64,000 bases of DNA from Robiginitalea sediminis (GCF_002198115.1 NZ_NGNR01000003.1:124001-188000); one strand, 5' to 3'; counted from the stretch's first letter, positions 36,375 to 46,141 are shown. A program made the numbers and translations. The notes: generated from the letters alone by a model not told the origin.

Positions 36375-38099
36375 ATGTACAAGCTGTTTTCCGGCCTGTT
36401 GGCCTTCCTGGTACTGGGGTGTACCACCCAACAGACCCCCCAGGTTACTATCGCCGTCCGCTTTACGGAAGGCGTTTCGCAGGCCCCCCTGGACGGGCGC
36501 CTGCTGCTCATGCTCTCAGACGACCCAAGTGCCGAGCCCCGGTTCCAGATTGGTGCAGGCCTGAATACCCAGATGATTTTCGGGATGAATGTGGAGGGGA
36601 TGGGCCCCGGGGAATCCCGGGCATTTACCGCCGAGCACCCCGGGTTTCCCTACGCGAGCCTGGCTGAGGTTCCCCCCGGGGAATATCGGGCTCAGGCCCT
36701 GTTACACGTCTACGAGACCTTTAACCTTTCCACCGGGCATACGGTAAAGCTACCTATGGACAACGGGGAAGGGCAACAGTGGAACCGGTCCCCGGGCAAC
36801 CTGTACAGCCAACCTGTGACCATCCGTGTCACGGAGAATGGCATAGAAGGCCTGGAACCGGTGATGGACCAGGTCATCCCACCCATCGAGGAACCGGAGG
36901 ATACGCCCTGGATCAAGCACATCAAAATCCGGTCGGAACGCCTCTCCGAATTCTGGGGCCGGGATATGTACCTGGGGGCCCATGTCCTTTTGCCCAAAGG
37001 GTTTGAGGAGCACCCGGAGGCCCGTTACCCCCTCATGATTTTCCACGGGCATTTTCCATCCGATTTCGGCGGTTTCCGAACCACCCCGCCCGATGAGGAC
37101 CTGGAGCCGGTGTATTCTGAGCGTTTCGGGGTAGAGGGGTATAACATCATCCAGCAGCAGGAGGCCTATGACTTTTACCAGCGGTGGACCTCCCCGGAAT
37201 TCCCGCGGTTCCTGATCGTGGAAATCCAGCACCCAACCCCGTATTACGACGATTCCTATGCCGTGAATTCTGCCAGCCAGGGCCCTTATGGCGATGCCAT
37301 CACCTATGAGCTCATCCCCCATATCGAAGAACAGTTCCGGGGGCTGGGTACCGGGTGGTCGCGCTTCCTCTACGGGGGCTCTACCGGTGGCTGGGAAGCC
37401 CTGGCCGTTCAGGTCAAGTACCCGGAGGAGTACAACGGGTGCTTTGCCGCTTGCCCGGACCCCATCGATTTCCGGGCCTACTGCCTGACCAACATTTACG
37501 AGGACACCAATGCCTATTATTACCCCAGTGCCCATAAACCCATTGAGGTGCCGGCCCACCGGGATTATCTCGGGAACGTACACACCACGGTACGGGAGTA
37601 CAACCAGCTGGAATGGGTCTTGGGAGACAAAAGCCGCTCCGGGCAGCAGTGGGATATCTGGGAAGCGACCTATTCCCCCCAAGGGCCGGACGGCTACCCC
37701 CAGCGGATCTGGGACAAACAAACCGGAGCTATCGACCCCGTTGTGGCCGAGTACTGGAAGGAAAACTACGACCTGCGCCATATCCTGGAGCGGGACTGGG
37801 AAAGCCTCGGGCCAAAGCTGCGCGGCAAGATTCATATCTATTGCGGGGATATGGACAACTACTACCTGAACAATGCGGTTTACCTTATGGAGGATTTTCT
37901 GGAGAGTACCACAGACCCCTATTACGACGGGGAGGTCCTGTACGGCGACCGGGCGGAACACTGCTGGAACGGGGATCCCGAACAGCCCAACCACATCAGC
38001 CGGTTGCGCTATAACAGCATGTATGTGCCCAAAATCATGGACCGGATCCTGAACACAGCACCGGCGGGGGCGGACCTTAGCAGCTGGAGGTACCGGTAA
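36375..38099 (+). CDS. Secreted lipoprotein with alpha/beta-hydrolase (putative esterase) fold
   Basis: 574 residues from the ATG at 36375 (MYKLFSGLLAFLVLGC), a lipoprotein signal with Cys16; the frame is open to 36300 but without signal-peptide sense. N-terminal beta-rich region (20-170), then an esterase-D-like domain: YPLMIFHGHFPSDF, nucleophile Ser about 336 in YGGSTGGWEAL, and YCGDMDNYYLNNAVY plus AEHCWNG carrying probable Asp and His. Likely anchored in the outer membrane or exported, hydrolysing an ester of unknown nature. TATCTTTT at 36351-36358 is a possible -7 box. Confidence 0.78.
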   Translation: MYKLFSGLLAFLVLGCTTQQTPQVTIAVRFTEGVSQAPLDGRLLLMLSDDPSAEPRFQIGAGLNTQMIFGMNVEGMGPGESRAFTAEHPGFPYASLAEVPPGEYRAQALLHVYETFNLSTGHTVKLPMDNGEGQQWNRSPGNLYSQPVTIRVTENGIEGLEPVMDQVIPPIEEPEDTPWIKHIKIRSERLSEFWGRDMYLGAHVLLPKGFEEHPEARYPLMIFHGHFPSDFGGFRTTPPDEDLEPVYSERFGVEGYNIIQQQEAYDFYQRWTSPEFPRFLIVEIQHPTPYYDDSYAVNSASQGPYGDAITYELIPHIEEQFRGLGTGWSRFLYGGSTGGWEALAVQVKYPEEYNGCFAACPDPIDFRAYCLTNIYEDTNAYYYPSAHKPIEVPAHRDYLGNVHTTVREYNQLEWVLGDKSRSGQQWDIWEATYSPQGPDGYPQRIWDKQTGAIDPVVAEYWKENYDLRHILERDWESLGPKLRGKIHIYCGDMDNYYLNNAVYLMEDFLESTTDPYYDGEVLYGDRAEHCWNGDPEQPNHISRLRYNSMYVPKIMDRILNTAPAGADLSSWRYR

Positions 38100-38110
38100 T
38101 TGGTAAGGCT

Positions 38111-38740
38111 ATGGGTTGGAGAAACACATCAAACAAGGTAGCCTGGGTAGCCTTCGGGATGCTTGCCATTGCTATTGGCCTGTACCCGCTGGCATACCTG
38201 GTTATGGACCCTGATATGGGCCTGCTGGCTTCCAAAAGCGACGCCCTTCTGGCAGATACGGCCTGGAACGTGGCCTTCTACGGACATATCTCCTTTGGCG
38301 GTGTGGCCCTGCTTACCGGGTGGACCCAATTCAGCAAGGCGCTTCGCCGCAAGTACCTGCTATGGCACCGCAGGCTTGGGAAGGTCTACCTTGCAGCCGT
38401 CCTGGTAAGCGGGGCCTGCGGGGTTTACCTGTCTTTTTTTGCTACTGGTGGCTGGCAGGCAGGGCTGGGGTTTTTCCTGCTCGGGGTCTTCTGGATCGGG
38501 TTTACGCTCCTGGCTTACGGGGCTGTCATCCGCAGGGATTTTCGCCAGCATGGGCGCTGGATGGTCTACAGCTACGCCGCGTGTTTTGCGGCCGTGGCCC
38601 TGCGGATCTGGATGCCCATCCTGATCCTGGTCTTCGGGGAATTCCTCTTGGCGTACCGGGTGGTGGCCTGGCTCTGCTGGGTACCCAACCTCATATTTGC
38701 CTACTTTTGGGTGAAACGAAGGGGGCTCTCCCTGGGTTAA
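38111..38740 (+). CDS. DUF2306-type membrane protein
   Basis: 209 residues with about six transmembrane helices. Conserved features: NVAFYGHISFGGVALLTGWTQF with a His in helix 2, LLWHRRLGKVYLAAVLVSG with HR pair, and FRQHGRWMVYSYAACFAAVALRIWMP. This His pattern in helices is typical of DUF2306 proteins, possibly heme-binding or electron-transfer membrane proteins; no proven function. 11 nt after the esterase gene and directly abutting the GNAT gene. Confidence 0.75.
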   Translation: MGWRNTSNKVAWVAFGMLAIAIGLYPLAYLVMDPDMGLLASKSDALLADTAWNVAFYGHISFGGVALLTGWTQFSKALRRKYLLWHRRLGKVYLAAVLVSGACGVYLSFFATGGWQAGLGFFLLGVFWIGFTLLAYGAVIRRDFRQHGRWMVYSYAACFAAVALRIWMPILILVFGEFLLAYRVVAWLCWVPNLIFAYFWVKRRGLSLG

Positions 38741-39214
38741 ATGATTCTCGATATGGACCTTCTGCGGACCGATTCCACCCACGCGGATTTCCGGGCCCTG
38801 GTGGCACAACTCGATGCCGACCTCGCCCAGCGGGACGGGGAGGAGCATGCCTTTTACCACCAGTTTAACCGCCTTGAAGGGCTGGACCGGGCTGTGGTCC
38901 TGTATGAAGGGACTGTGCCGGTAGGGTGCGGGGCACTAAAGGTATTCTCCGGCGACGCCCTCGAAATCAAACGAATGTACACCCACCCCGATTTCCGGGG
39001 CCGGGGTGTGGCTGGCAGGGTCCTGCGGGAGCTGGAACAATGGGGCGCCCAGGACGGATTTGGGCGCCTGGTCCTGGAAACAGGAAAGCGAAACCCGGAG
39101 GCCGTTGCCCTCTATCAGAAATACGGGTATACCCGGATCCCGAATTTTGGCCCGTATGAGGGAGTGGAAAACAGCCTGTGTTTTACTAAAAAAGTGAGCA
39201 ATACCAACCTGTAA
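38741..39214 (+). CDS. GNAT-family N-acetyltransferase
   Basis: 157 residues. Core of the GNAT fold: GCGALKVFSGDALEIKRMYTHPDFRGRGVAGRVLRELEQWG, where RGRGVAG is the acetyl-CoA pyrophosphate-binding R/Q-x-x-G-x-G/A loop, and LVLETGKRNPEAVALYQKYGYTRIPNFGPY. Acetylates a small molecule or protein N-terminus; substrate unknown. Starts at the base after the previous stop, so translationally coupled; a Met at +5 (38753) is an alternative start. Confidence 0.86.
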   Translation: MILDMDLLRTDSTHADFRALVAQLDADLAQRDGEEHAFYHQFNRLEGLDRAVVLYEGTVPVGCGALKVFSGDALEIKRMYTHPDFRGRGVAGRVLRELEQWGAQDGFGRLVLETGKRNPEAVALYQKYGYTRIPNFGPYEGVENSLCFTKKVSNTNL

Positions 39215-39270
39215 GGGTCGGGCCTTTAAATGGGCGGGGATAAACGCACCCCTTGCCGAAACTGCTAAAA

Positions 39271-39459
39271 ATGAACTACAAACGCATTGTAATCCAAGCC
39301 GCCACGGCTGCCCTTTTGTTTTTTGGGATCAAACTGATCCTGGAAAAGAGCACCTCCCAGGAGACATTGGTCCGCGAAGGGCTAACCGCCCTGGTATTCG
39401 GACTCGCCTATGGGGTTTACCTGGTCGTGCGCAGCCGTTGGGGCCGCAAAAAGGAATAA
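39271..39459 (+). CDS. Small two-helix membrane protein
   Basis: 62 residues from ATG 39271 (MNYKRIVIQAATAALLFFG). Two hydrophobic segments (about 7-22 and 40-53) and a basic C-terminal RSRWGRKKE. A TTG six codons upstream is in frame but less likely. Function unknown. Confidence 0.6.
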   Translation: MNYKRIVIQAATAALLFFGIKLILEKSTSQETLVREGLTALVFGLAYGVYLVVRSRWGRKKE

Positions 39460-39465
39460 CGGGCC

Positions 39466-39888
39466 CTACTTGGCAAAGAGTTGGTCCATGTTTCGGAAGG
39501 CCTTGAACTCCAAGGCGTTTCCGGCCGGATCGTAAAAGAACATAGTAGCCTGTTCCCCCACCAACCCCTTAAACCGGATGTAGGGCTCAATCACGAAGGA
39601 AACCCCCTTGCTCTTAAGCGTATCCGCCAGTGCCTGGAAATCGTCCCAGAGGAGTACTACCCCGTAATGGGGCACGGGTACGTCCTTCCCGTCTACCGGA
39701 TTGGTATGGAGGGTTTCCTCCGATTTCGGTTTGTAATGGATCACCAGTTGGTGCCCGAAGAAATTGAAATCCACCCAATGGTCGCTGCTGCGGCCTTCTT
39801 CGCATTCGAGTACTTCCCGGTAGAATTCCCGGCATTCGGACAGGTTGTGGACGGGGATGGCCACATGAAAGGGGGTAAGGGTTCCCAT
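39466..39888 (-). CDS. VOC-family (glyoxalase/dioxygenase-like) protein
   Basis: 140 residues from the ATG at 39888 ([29 protein letters not shown]); the frame is open upstream to 40041 through the end of the neighbouring gene. Paired beta-alpha-beta-beta-beta units of the vicinal oxygen chelate fold; metal-ligand candidates His in FHVAIPV, His in HYGVVL and Glu in NALEFKAF. Ends in the pattern [13 protein letters not shown] typical of the family. Substrate unknown. 53 nt downstream of the alpha/beta-hydrolase stop, likely co-transcribed. Confidence 0.85.
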   Translation of the reverse strand: MGTLTPFHVAIPVHNLSECREFYREVLECEEGRSSDHWVDFNFFGHQLVIHYKPKSEETLHTNPVDGKDVPVPHYGVVLLWDDFQALADTLKSKGVSFVIEPYIRFKGLVGEQATMFFYDPAGNALEFKAFRNMDQLFAK

Positions 39889-39941
39889 AGTCAATCGGTT
39901 TACGGATTGGTAGGGTAAAAGTACAAATTGGAACCCGGATT

Positions 39942-40793
39942 TCAACAGCCTTTCAGGAAGGCCACGATCTTTTGGTTTACCCCGTCCTGGTGCATGGAGT
40001 GCCCCAGGCCTTCCGTGGGGATCAGGACGCTGTCCTTCCAAGCCTGGTGTACCTTCTGGGAGGCGTGAAACGGGGCAATGGCATCCTTCCGGTCGTGTAG
40101 CAACAATCCTTTTTTGGGGTTGCCTTCCGCAAAGCGGGAGGTGGAGAATTCGTGGACATGGAACCCGAACTCCTCATAGACAAAACGGTCCAGGGCCCGC
40201 ATCACGCGATCGTTGAAGCCGAGGATGCGCTGGTACTCCTCCATAATTTCGTAGAATTCAGAAGGGGAGCCGATAGTAACAATGGTTCCCACCAAATCGT
40301 TCGGGTGCCGGTGGGCGTGGTACAGGGCGGTCATCCCCCCCACGGAATGCCCGATGATATGCCGGGGCTGGTACTGGTGCACCATGGCTTCCACGCACTC
40401 CGTATACAGGGGTACATGGAGGAAACTTCCCGAGGAATATCCATGGGCCGGGGCATCGAAGGCAATGATTTCAAAACCCGCCTCGCTGAGGTGGCGGATC
40501 AGGTTGCGCCAGCGGAAGGTGTTGCTTTCCCATCCATGGATAAGCAGGACCTTTTCCCCTTCCCCGGGCCATCGGTAGGTTTGTACCTGGTGCCCGGCTA
40601 CATCCAGGGTGTTGTGGCGGGCCGCTTGCAGGTAGGCCTCCTGCACAGGTTTCACTCGGCCCTTTCGGACCTTGCAGAAGGTGAAAAATGCCTGGCGGGC
40701 TACTTGTTTCGGGGCAACCAGGGCCAACAGGTTAAAATACAGTCCGTAAGCGCGGGCAATCAGGCGCCGCAGGCGTGCCTGCAGTTGAGACAT
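39942..40793 (-). CDS. Alpha/beta hydrolase
   Basis: 283 residues. Oxyanion-hole region [24 protein letters not shown], nucleophile elbow [10 protein letters not shown] with Ser, acid in [10 protein letters not shown] and catalytic His in [10 protein letters not shown]. Cytoplasmic, no signal peptide. Resembles carboxylesterase/lysophospholipase-type hydrolases; substrate unknown. A hairpin (40810-40826) separates it from the upstream TolB-like gene. Confidence 0.85.
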   Translation of the reverse strand: MSQLQARLRRLIARAYGLYFNLLALVAPKQVARQAFFTFCKVRKGRVKPVQEAYLQAARHNTLDVAGHQVQTYRWPGEGEKVLLIHGWESNTFRWRNLIRHLSEAGFEIIAFDAPAHGYSSGSFLHVPLYTECVEAMVHQYQPRHIIGHSVGGMTALYHAHRHPNDLVGTIVTIGSPSEFYEIMEEYQRILGFNDRVMRALDRFVYEEFGFHVHEFSTSRFAEGNPKKGLLLHDRKDAIAPFHASQKVHQAWKDSVLIPTEGLGHSMHQDGVNQKIVAFLKGC

Positions 40794-40803
40794 GGGAAAT
40801 GGG

Positions 40804-40827
40804 TTTTAAGGGGCGCGCTGCGCCCCT
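40804..40827 (-). terminator. Hairpin between TolB-like and hydrolase genes
   Basis: Perfect 7-bp stem GGGGCGC (40810-40816) / GCGCCCC (40820-40826), 3-nt loop, followed on the minus strand by TTAAAA. Probable terminator of the gene ending at 40867; T-run short. Confidence 0.55.
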
Positions 40828-40866
40828 CCAAAAATAGGGTTTTCGGGCCGGGGAAGTACCGGGAAT

Positions 40867-42384
40867 CTAATCCGAATTCGTCACAAAGGCAATATACCGG
40901 CCATCAGGGGACCAGCTGGGTACATTGATGGTGCCCTGCCCCCCATATACATAGGCCACAGTTTTAGGTGTCCCCCCCTCCGATGGCATCACCCGGAGCA
41001 TGCAATGCTTGTAAAACGGGTGGTCACCTGAAGGTACCTCGGGGGGGTAGCTGATCATGACCATCTGGCTCCCGTCCGGGCTCAGGTGCGGAAACCAGTC
41101 GTTGTACACATCGGAGGTGAGCTGGGATTGCTCCCGCCCGTCCGGGCGCATCCGCCAGATCTGCATGGTGCCGGTCCGGTTGGAGTTAAAGTAAATCCAC
41201 TTCCCGTCCGGGCTGTATTCCGACCCGTCGTCCAGGGTAGCCTGGTTGGTCAGGCGGGTTTCCTCTCCCGTGGCTACATCAACGGCGATGATATCGTACT
41301 GGCCGTTTCGGTCTCCGGTAAAGAGCATCGTCTTTCCGTCTGCCGACCAGCCATGGAGGTAGGAGGCGCCCACACCGTCCCGTGTTACCTTAACGGGGGT
41401 GTCGCTGCCCGTAATGGGCAGGTAGTAAATGGAGGAGGCCCCGCCATCTGAATCATTGTGGTGGCTGATCGCAATTTGGGTCCCATCGGCCGATAGGATG
41501 TGGTCGTTGTTGTTGCGGTTCGCAAAGCCGGTATTCAGCAGGGAAACCTGCCCGGATGCCAGGTCGTAGGTATACAGGTAGCCGTTGGAATTGTAGATGA
41601 GCGTTTTGCCGTCCGGGGTCCAGTTGGGTGCCTGGATGCTGTGGGAGGAGGTCATCAGAACCCTGCGCAGCCCGGTTTCCAGGTCCAGCACTTCCAGGCG
41701 ACTGCCCAGATAATCCCGGTACGGGGTGTCCTGCGGCCCCTCCGGTTTGATGATCCGCACATTCCAAAACCGGGCGGACTCCACCACTTCAGGGTTGTGG
41801 GAACACACATACAGGCCTGCCAAAAGCTCCGAATCCAGTTCCAGTTCCTTCTCCACAGAAACCCAGGGTTCCCCGTCCCTGGCCACTGAAAGGGTGAACC
41901 GGTTTCCCCTGCGCTCCAGCTGTACCACGTCCGGGGCCTCCATGCCGGAGGGCACTTCCTCCGTATCGGCGCCGGTTGCAGGGCGGTATTGCAGGGTGGT
42001 AAGCCCGTCTCCGTGCACACAGGCATTGACATGGGCGGCATCCGGCCTGAGGCTCTCCCGGACCACCCACCCCAGCTTGCGGTGCGGGTCGGCACCCTCC
42101 CCTTCAAAGGCCACGCGGGCACGCAGGATAAAATCTCCCTGTACGCTTTTCCAGAGGTAGTGGAATTCATCCTGCCTGAACCACATATTGGTGCCTGAGC
42201 CACTCAGGCGGTAGGTGCCGGTCTCCGGGTCGAAGGATACCCCTCCCGGGTGTTTTACTTCTCCAATATCGACCTGGTTTTCAAAGACCCCCAGGGGACC
42301 GGATTGAGCTTGGGCGTGCAGGCTGAACCCCATGGTCAGCACCAGGATTACCGGGCAGCGGAAGCGAAGGCGCAATGGTTTCAT
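40867..42384 (-). CDS. Secreted TolB-like beta-propeller protein with DUF1349-type N-terminal domain
   Basis: 505 residues from the ATG at 42384 (MKPLRLRFRCPVILVL), giving a signal peptide cut near AQAQ; the longer frame to 42507 overlaps the pyruvate kinase-like gene. Residues about 25-230 resemble a concanavalin-like DUF1349 domain (WFRQDEFHYLWKSVQGDFILRARV...FWNVRII). The rest carries WD40-like PD40 repeats: APNWTPDGKTLIYNS, ILSADGTQIAISHH, YLHGWSADGKTMLFTG, EYSPDGKWIYFNS, HLSPDGSQMVMIS, SWSPDGRYIAFVT. Periplasmic or surface; probably binds carbohydrate or protein. Confidence 0.82.
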   Translation of the reverse strand: MKPLRLRFRCPVILVLTMGFSLHAQAQSGPLGVFENQVDIGEVKHPGGVSFDPETGTYRLSGSGTNMWFRQDEFHYLWKSVQGDFILRARVAFEGEGADPHRKLGWVVRESLRPDAAHVNACVHGDGLTTLQYRPATGADTEEVPSGMEAPDVVQLERRGNRFTLSVARDGEPWVSVEKELELDSELLAGLYVCSHNPEVVESARFWNVRIIKPEGPQDTPYRDYLGSRLEVLDLETGLRRVLMTSSHSIQAPNWTPDGKTLIYNSNGYLYTYDLASGQVSLLNTGFANRNNNDHILSADGTQIAISHHNDSDGGASSIYYLPITGSDTPVKVTRDGVGASYLHGWSADGKTMLFTGDRNGQYDIIAVDVATGEETRLTNQATLDDGSEYSPDGKWIYFNSNRTGTMQIWRMRPDGREQSQLTSDVYNDWFPHLSPDGSQMVMISYPPEVPSGDHPFYKHCMLRVMPSEGGTPKTVAYVYGGQGTINVPSWSPDGRYIAFVTNSD

Positions 42385-42466
42385 AAGATTGGAGGTTAGG
42401 TTGGACGCCTGCCAGGGAAGGCGCCATTTGGAAAGATAGGAAAAATCGGGAAACGCCTGTGCAGGC

Positions 42467-43972
42467 CTAATCCTCCAGAAGGCTCTGGACGCTGCGGTAC
42501 GCCACATCCAGTTTGCGGGCCGTATCTTTCTTCTTGCTCACATGAGCCTGCATCCGCTGGGTAATGGTCCTCAGGATGCGGATGGCTTCCAGGATGTGTG
42601 AGCCCTTGTTCAGCATAATACACTCGGTTCGGGTCCCCAGGGTTACATCGCTTATTTCCGCCCGGGTGGCCATGCCTTTTTTGGCCAATTGGTCCAGGAC
42701 CTGGGTAGCCCAGATAACCGGTACATGCGCTGCCTCGCAAAACCACAGGATTTCGTGCTGGACCTCGGAAACCCGTTCGAAGCCCACCTCTACGGCCAGG
42801 TCGCCCCTGGCGATCATAACCCCTATCCGGGGGCGTTTCATCCCTTCCAGGAGAATGGCGGGCAGGTTGTTGAAGGCCCTTGCCGTTTCTATTTTCAGGA
42901 CAACGCCCAGGTCCTTTGCCCCGAGGGCGTCCAGGCGGGTGTAGAGCTGCCGGACGTCTTCTGCGCGGTTCACAAAGGAATATCCTACAATATCGGCCTC
43001 GCGGGCCACGAATTCCAGGTTGTTTTCATCGGCCGGGGTAAGGGAGGGGAGGCCCAGGTCTTTCCCGGGAACATTCATTCCTTTCTGGGCTTTTAGCTGA
43101 GGCAGGTGGGCGCTGCGTAGCTCCAACAGAACCTCCCCCGGGGTATGAGCTGCCACCTCTGCTGTTATCTTGCCATCGTCAAAAGAAACCCGGTCTCCTG
43201 CTTGCAGTTGTTCCAGGATATGGCCCAGGGAAAGGTTGAGGGGGATGGGCTTTTCGGGATAGCGCTCCAGGGCCTCTTCGAATTCGGTTAAGGAGACAGG
43301 CTCCCGCCTCAAGGCTATGCGGTCTGCCTCTGCTACCGGAATATGGGTCTGGGTAGCTTCCCGGGGGAAAAGCATCCGGATTTTGGGCCCTGCCAAATCC
43401 ATGTAGATACGGACTTCCCTTCCGGCTTCTGCGGCTGCTTGCCGGATTCCTGAAAGCATTTTTTCCCAGGTAGGGCGGTCGTCCCGGGCCAGGTTGATGC
43501 GCGCCACGCTCATCCCTTCCCGAACCATCCGGGTTAATTTTTCGGGGTTGTCTGCCAGGGAACGCGAGAGGGTTACCATGATCTCCGGGCCTTCCCCTTC
43601 TTCTGCCCGCCCGAAGAGCGTTTGGGTATGGTCCTGCTGTAACACCCTGCTTCCGCGGAACCCCACCGCGTTTTCAGGCAATTCCTGGTCCCAGGGCTGG
43701 TCCTGCATGCGCTTGAGGTGCCCCAGGACATTATGGAGGTTGCTCAGGACGTAGCCTTCCCCGCTGCGGAGGGAGGAAACGCCAAGTTCCGAAAGGGGGT
43801 CGTGAAGAGGCCTCAGGTCGTGACTGCGCAACACCAGGTACCGCGCCAGGTTGAGGGCACTTCGCTGGTACCGGGGGTGTACCTCAGCGGCAAGGGCGGC
43901 CATTCTGGGTTCCCGCTCCAGGATTTCCCCGTAGAGCGATTCGAGGGTTTGGGTGAGGGTATGGATCTCCAT
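42467..43972 (-). CDS. Pyruvate kinase-like protein, atypical
   Basis: 501 residues from the ATG at 43972 (MEIHTLTQTLESLY). Residues 1-125 are a helical domain not found in ordinary pyruvate kinase. Then a PK barrel: MVTLSRSLADNPEKLTRMVREGMSVARINLARDD, MDLAGPKIRM, GDRVSFDDGKI, GKDLGLPSLTPADE, catalytic-type VVLKIETARAFNNL, MIARGDLAVEVGFERV and IWATQVLDQLAKKGMATRAEISDVTLG. The allosteric C-terminal domain is missing, and the usual RxNFSHG is changed to RINLARD, so activity as a glycolytic enzyme is open. A normal pyk elsewhere is likely. Confidence 0.8.
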   Translation of the reverse strand: MEIHTLTQTLESLYGEILEREPRMAALAAEVHPRYQRSALNLARYLVLRSHDLRPLHDPLSELGVSSLRSGEGYVLSNLHNVLGHLKRMQDQPWDQELPENAVGFRGSRVLQQDHTQTLFGRAEEGEGPEIMVTLSRSLADNPEKLTRMVREGMSVARINLARDDRPTWEKMLSGIRQAAAEAGREVRIYMDLAGPKIRMLFPREATQTHIPVAEADRIALRREPVSLTEFEEALERYPEKPIPLNLSLGHILEQLQAGDRVSFDDGKITAEVAAHTPGEVLLELRSAHLPQLKAQKGMNVPGKDLGLPSLTPADENNLEFVAREADIVGYSFVNRAEDVRQLYTRLDALGAKDLGVVLKIETARAFNNLPAILLEGMKRPRIGVMIARGDLAVEVGFERVSEVQHEILWFCEAAHVPVIWATQVLDQLAKKGMATRAEISDVTLGTRTECIMLNKGSHILEAIRILRTITQRMQAHVSKKKDTARKLDVAYRSVQSLLED

Positions 43973-44060
43973 ACTAAAGCGCTTTATGCAGGCTCGGAGT
44001 CCGCCCTGTAAAGATACGCCCAAGAACCCGAACCCGGGTTAGGGAAGCGTTAAAAAAGCG

Positions 44061-44606
44061 TTAGTCCCAGCCTACCATCAGGTACTTGATCCGGGCCTTG
44101 TCCGGGATCTGAACCGCTTCCACCTGATCTGAGGTATAGCGCAGGCTGGCAGGGAGTTCTTCCCTGGAAATCGTGAAATAAGCGTCGCTGCCTTTGGGCA
44201 GTACCAGGATGTTGTTCAGGGAGGTGATGACCTTCCGCACTTCGTATTGCGCCTTGACCTCCCCAAAGGTGCTGTTAAGGCTGATGCCCTTATCTGTGAT
44301 ATAGCGCGCATCCCGGATGTGGATGTTCCCGATACGGCCCAGGGAATCCCCGGCAGGGGAGAGGGTAAGCAGGTGTTTCCCGCCTTTTTCATAGACCTCC
44401 ACCTTGCCGTCCAGGCCCAGTTTAAGCCGGGTCGTGTCCCGGACCAGGGAATCGGTGGCATAAATACTGTCCAGTTGCGAAAAAGTATGCTCCCGCAGGA
44501 GCTTGCCTACCCGGCCCTGGGAGATATCAAAGGGGCCTGGGGCTTCAGGTTGGCAGGCGGTCAGGATCAGGCCTGCGCCCAGTAACGAAAGCAGGTAACG
44601 CTTCAT
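44061..44606 (-). CDS. Lipoprotein of unknown function
   Basis: 181 residues. Signal with lipobox LTAC (Cys18). The mature part contains LDGKVEVYEKGGKHLLTLSP, IGNIHIRDARYITDKGISLNSTFGEVKAQYEV and YFTISREELP. The phrase 'start of a jelly-like DUF1131 fold' is not certain; I recognise only that similar lipoproteins are conserved in Flavobacteria. Follows the HerA-like ATPase gene by 17 nt, likely in one transcript. Confidence 0.7.
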   Translation of the reverse strand: MKRYLLSLLGAGLILTACQPEAPGPFDISQGRVGKLLREHTFSQLDSIYATDSLVRDTTRLKLGLDGKVEVYEKGGKHLLTLSPAGDSLGRIGNIHIRDARYITDKGISLNSTFGEVKAQYEVRKVITSLNNILVLPKGSDAYFTISREELPASLRYTSDQVEAVQIPDKARIKYLMVGWD

Positions 44607-44623
44607 ACAGAAATGGGAATGGG

Positions 44624-46141
44624 TTAGCGGATTACTTTTTTTAATACGCCCAGAACGCCACGGATAAAGGTGGCGCTGGTCAGGACTTTGACCACCGGGT
44701 TCTGACGTTGGTAGGAGCGCCTGCCGGAGCTTCGGCGGGGGCTGGCCTTTGCCTCCTGCTCTTTTTCCTTTTCCGCTTCCTCCCGGGCCTTCTCAATCTT
44801 CTCGTTGAGGATCTCGTAAGCGCTTTCCCGGTCGATGGTTTCATTGTATTTCGGAACCAAAGCGGATGCGCCGATCAGTTGCCGCAATTCGGCATCGGTA
44901 AGGACATCCATCCGGCTCATGGGCGCGCGCATTAAGGTCGCTGCCAGGGGGGTGGGCCGCCCTTTTTCGTCCAGGGCGGACACCAGGGCTTCCCCAATCC
45001 CCAGGGCGGTAAGCACCTCGTCCGTATCGTAATAGTCGGACTCCGGGTAGTTCTCGGCCGTCAGTTTGATGGCCTTGCGGTCGCGGGCGGTAAATGCCCG
45101 CAAAGCATGTTGCACCTTAAGCCCCAGCTGGGCGAGCACCTCGTTGGGGATGTCCGTGGGGTTCTGGGTTACAAAAAACAACCCGATCCCCTTGGAGCGG
45201 ATCAGTTTTACAATGCTTTCAATCTGGTCCAGCAACGCTCGGGAGGCCTCCTTGAAGATCAGGTGGGCCTCGTCTATGAAGAGGACCAGTTCAGGGCGGT
45301 CGCTGTCCCCCTGCTCCGGGAAGGTGGCGTATACCTCTGCCAAAAGGCTCAGCATAAAGGTGGAAAACAGCTTGGGGCGGTCCTGGATATCGGTCAGGCG
45401 GATGATATTGATATACCCGCGCCCGTTTTCGTCTATGCGGGTCAGGTCGTTCACATCGAAGGACTTTTCGCCGAAGAACAGATCGGCCCCCTGCTGTTCG
45501 AGTTCAATGATTTTGCGCAGGATGGTCCCCGTGCTGCTGGTACTGATCCGGCCGTAGGCTTCCTGGAATTCCTGCTTGCCTTCGCCTGTTGCGTATTGGA
45601 GGACTTTCTTGAAATCCTTCAGGTCAAGCAGGGGCAGTTTGTGGTCGTCGCAGTATTTGAATACCACGGCCACAATACCCTCCTGGGTTTCGGAAAGGTC
45701 CAGGATTCGCGAAAGCAAAACCGGTCCGAATTCCGAGACGGTTGCCCGGAGTTTGACCCCGTCCTGTTCGGAGAGGGAAAGGATTTCCACCGGAAAGGCC
45801 TGGGGGTGGAACTCCAGCCCGATCTGCGCCATCCGCTCATCGATCTTGGGGTGGCCCGGGCTGAGCTGGGCCAGGCCGCTCAGATCCCCTTTCAGGTCCA
45901 TCAGGAGTACGGGCACCCCTTTTTCAGATAGGTTTTCTGCCAGCACCTGCAGGCTTTTGGTTTTTCCCGTTCCCGTGGCACCCGCAATGAGCCCGTGGCG
46001 GTTCAGCGTCTTAAGGGGTACCTTCACGTGTGCCCCGGTTATAGCCTTACCTTCTAGCATGGCAGCCCCAACGGGGATAAAGTCCCCTTTGCACTGGTAT
46101 CCGGTTTCGATGTGTTCGCGGAAGGATTCGCCCTGGCTCAT
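44624..46141 (-). CDS. HerA-like (DUF853) ATPase
   Basis: 505 residues. Walker A GATGTGKT at about residues 54-61, Walker B LVLFIDEAH, sensor region FFVTQNPTDIPNEVLAQLGLKVQHALRAFT. This is the DUF853/COG0433-like group of HerA-FtsK superfamily ATPases often called 'helicase HerA-like'. The C-terminus (440-505) is a Glu/Lys-rich coiled region followed by a short hydrophobic end. DNA translocation is the family expectation; specific role unknown. 97 nt from the divergent queE. Confidence 0.88.
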   Translation of the reverse strand: MSQGESFREHIETGYQCKGDFIPVGAAMLEGKAITGAHVKVPLKTLNRHGLIAGATGTGKTKSLQVLAENLSEKGVPVLLMDLKGDLSGLAQLSPGHPKIDERMAQIGLEFHPQAFPVEILSLSEQDGVKLRATVSEFGPVLLSRILDLSETQEGIVAVVFKYCDDHKLPLLDLKDFKKVLQYATGEGKQEFQEAYGRISTSSTGTILRKIIELEQQGADLFFGEKSFDVNDLTRIDENGRGYINIIRLTDIQDRPKLFSTFMLSLLAEVYATFPEQGDSDRPELVLFIDEAHLIFKEASRALLDQIESIVKLIRSKGIGLFFVTQNPTDIPNEVLAQLGLKVQHALRAFTARDRKAIKLTAENYPESDYYDTDEVLTALGIGEALVSALDEKGRPTPLAATLMRAPMSRMDVLTDAELRQLIGASALVPKYNETIDRESAYEILNEKIEKAREEAEKEKEQEAKASPRRSSGRRSYQRQNPVVKVLTSATFIRGVLGVLKKVIR

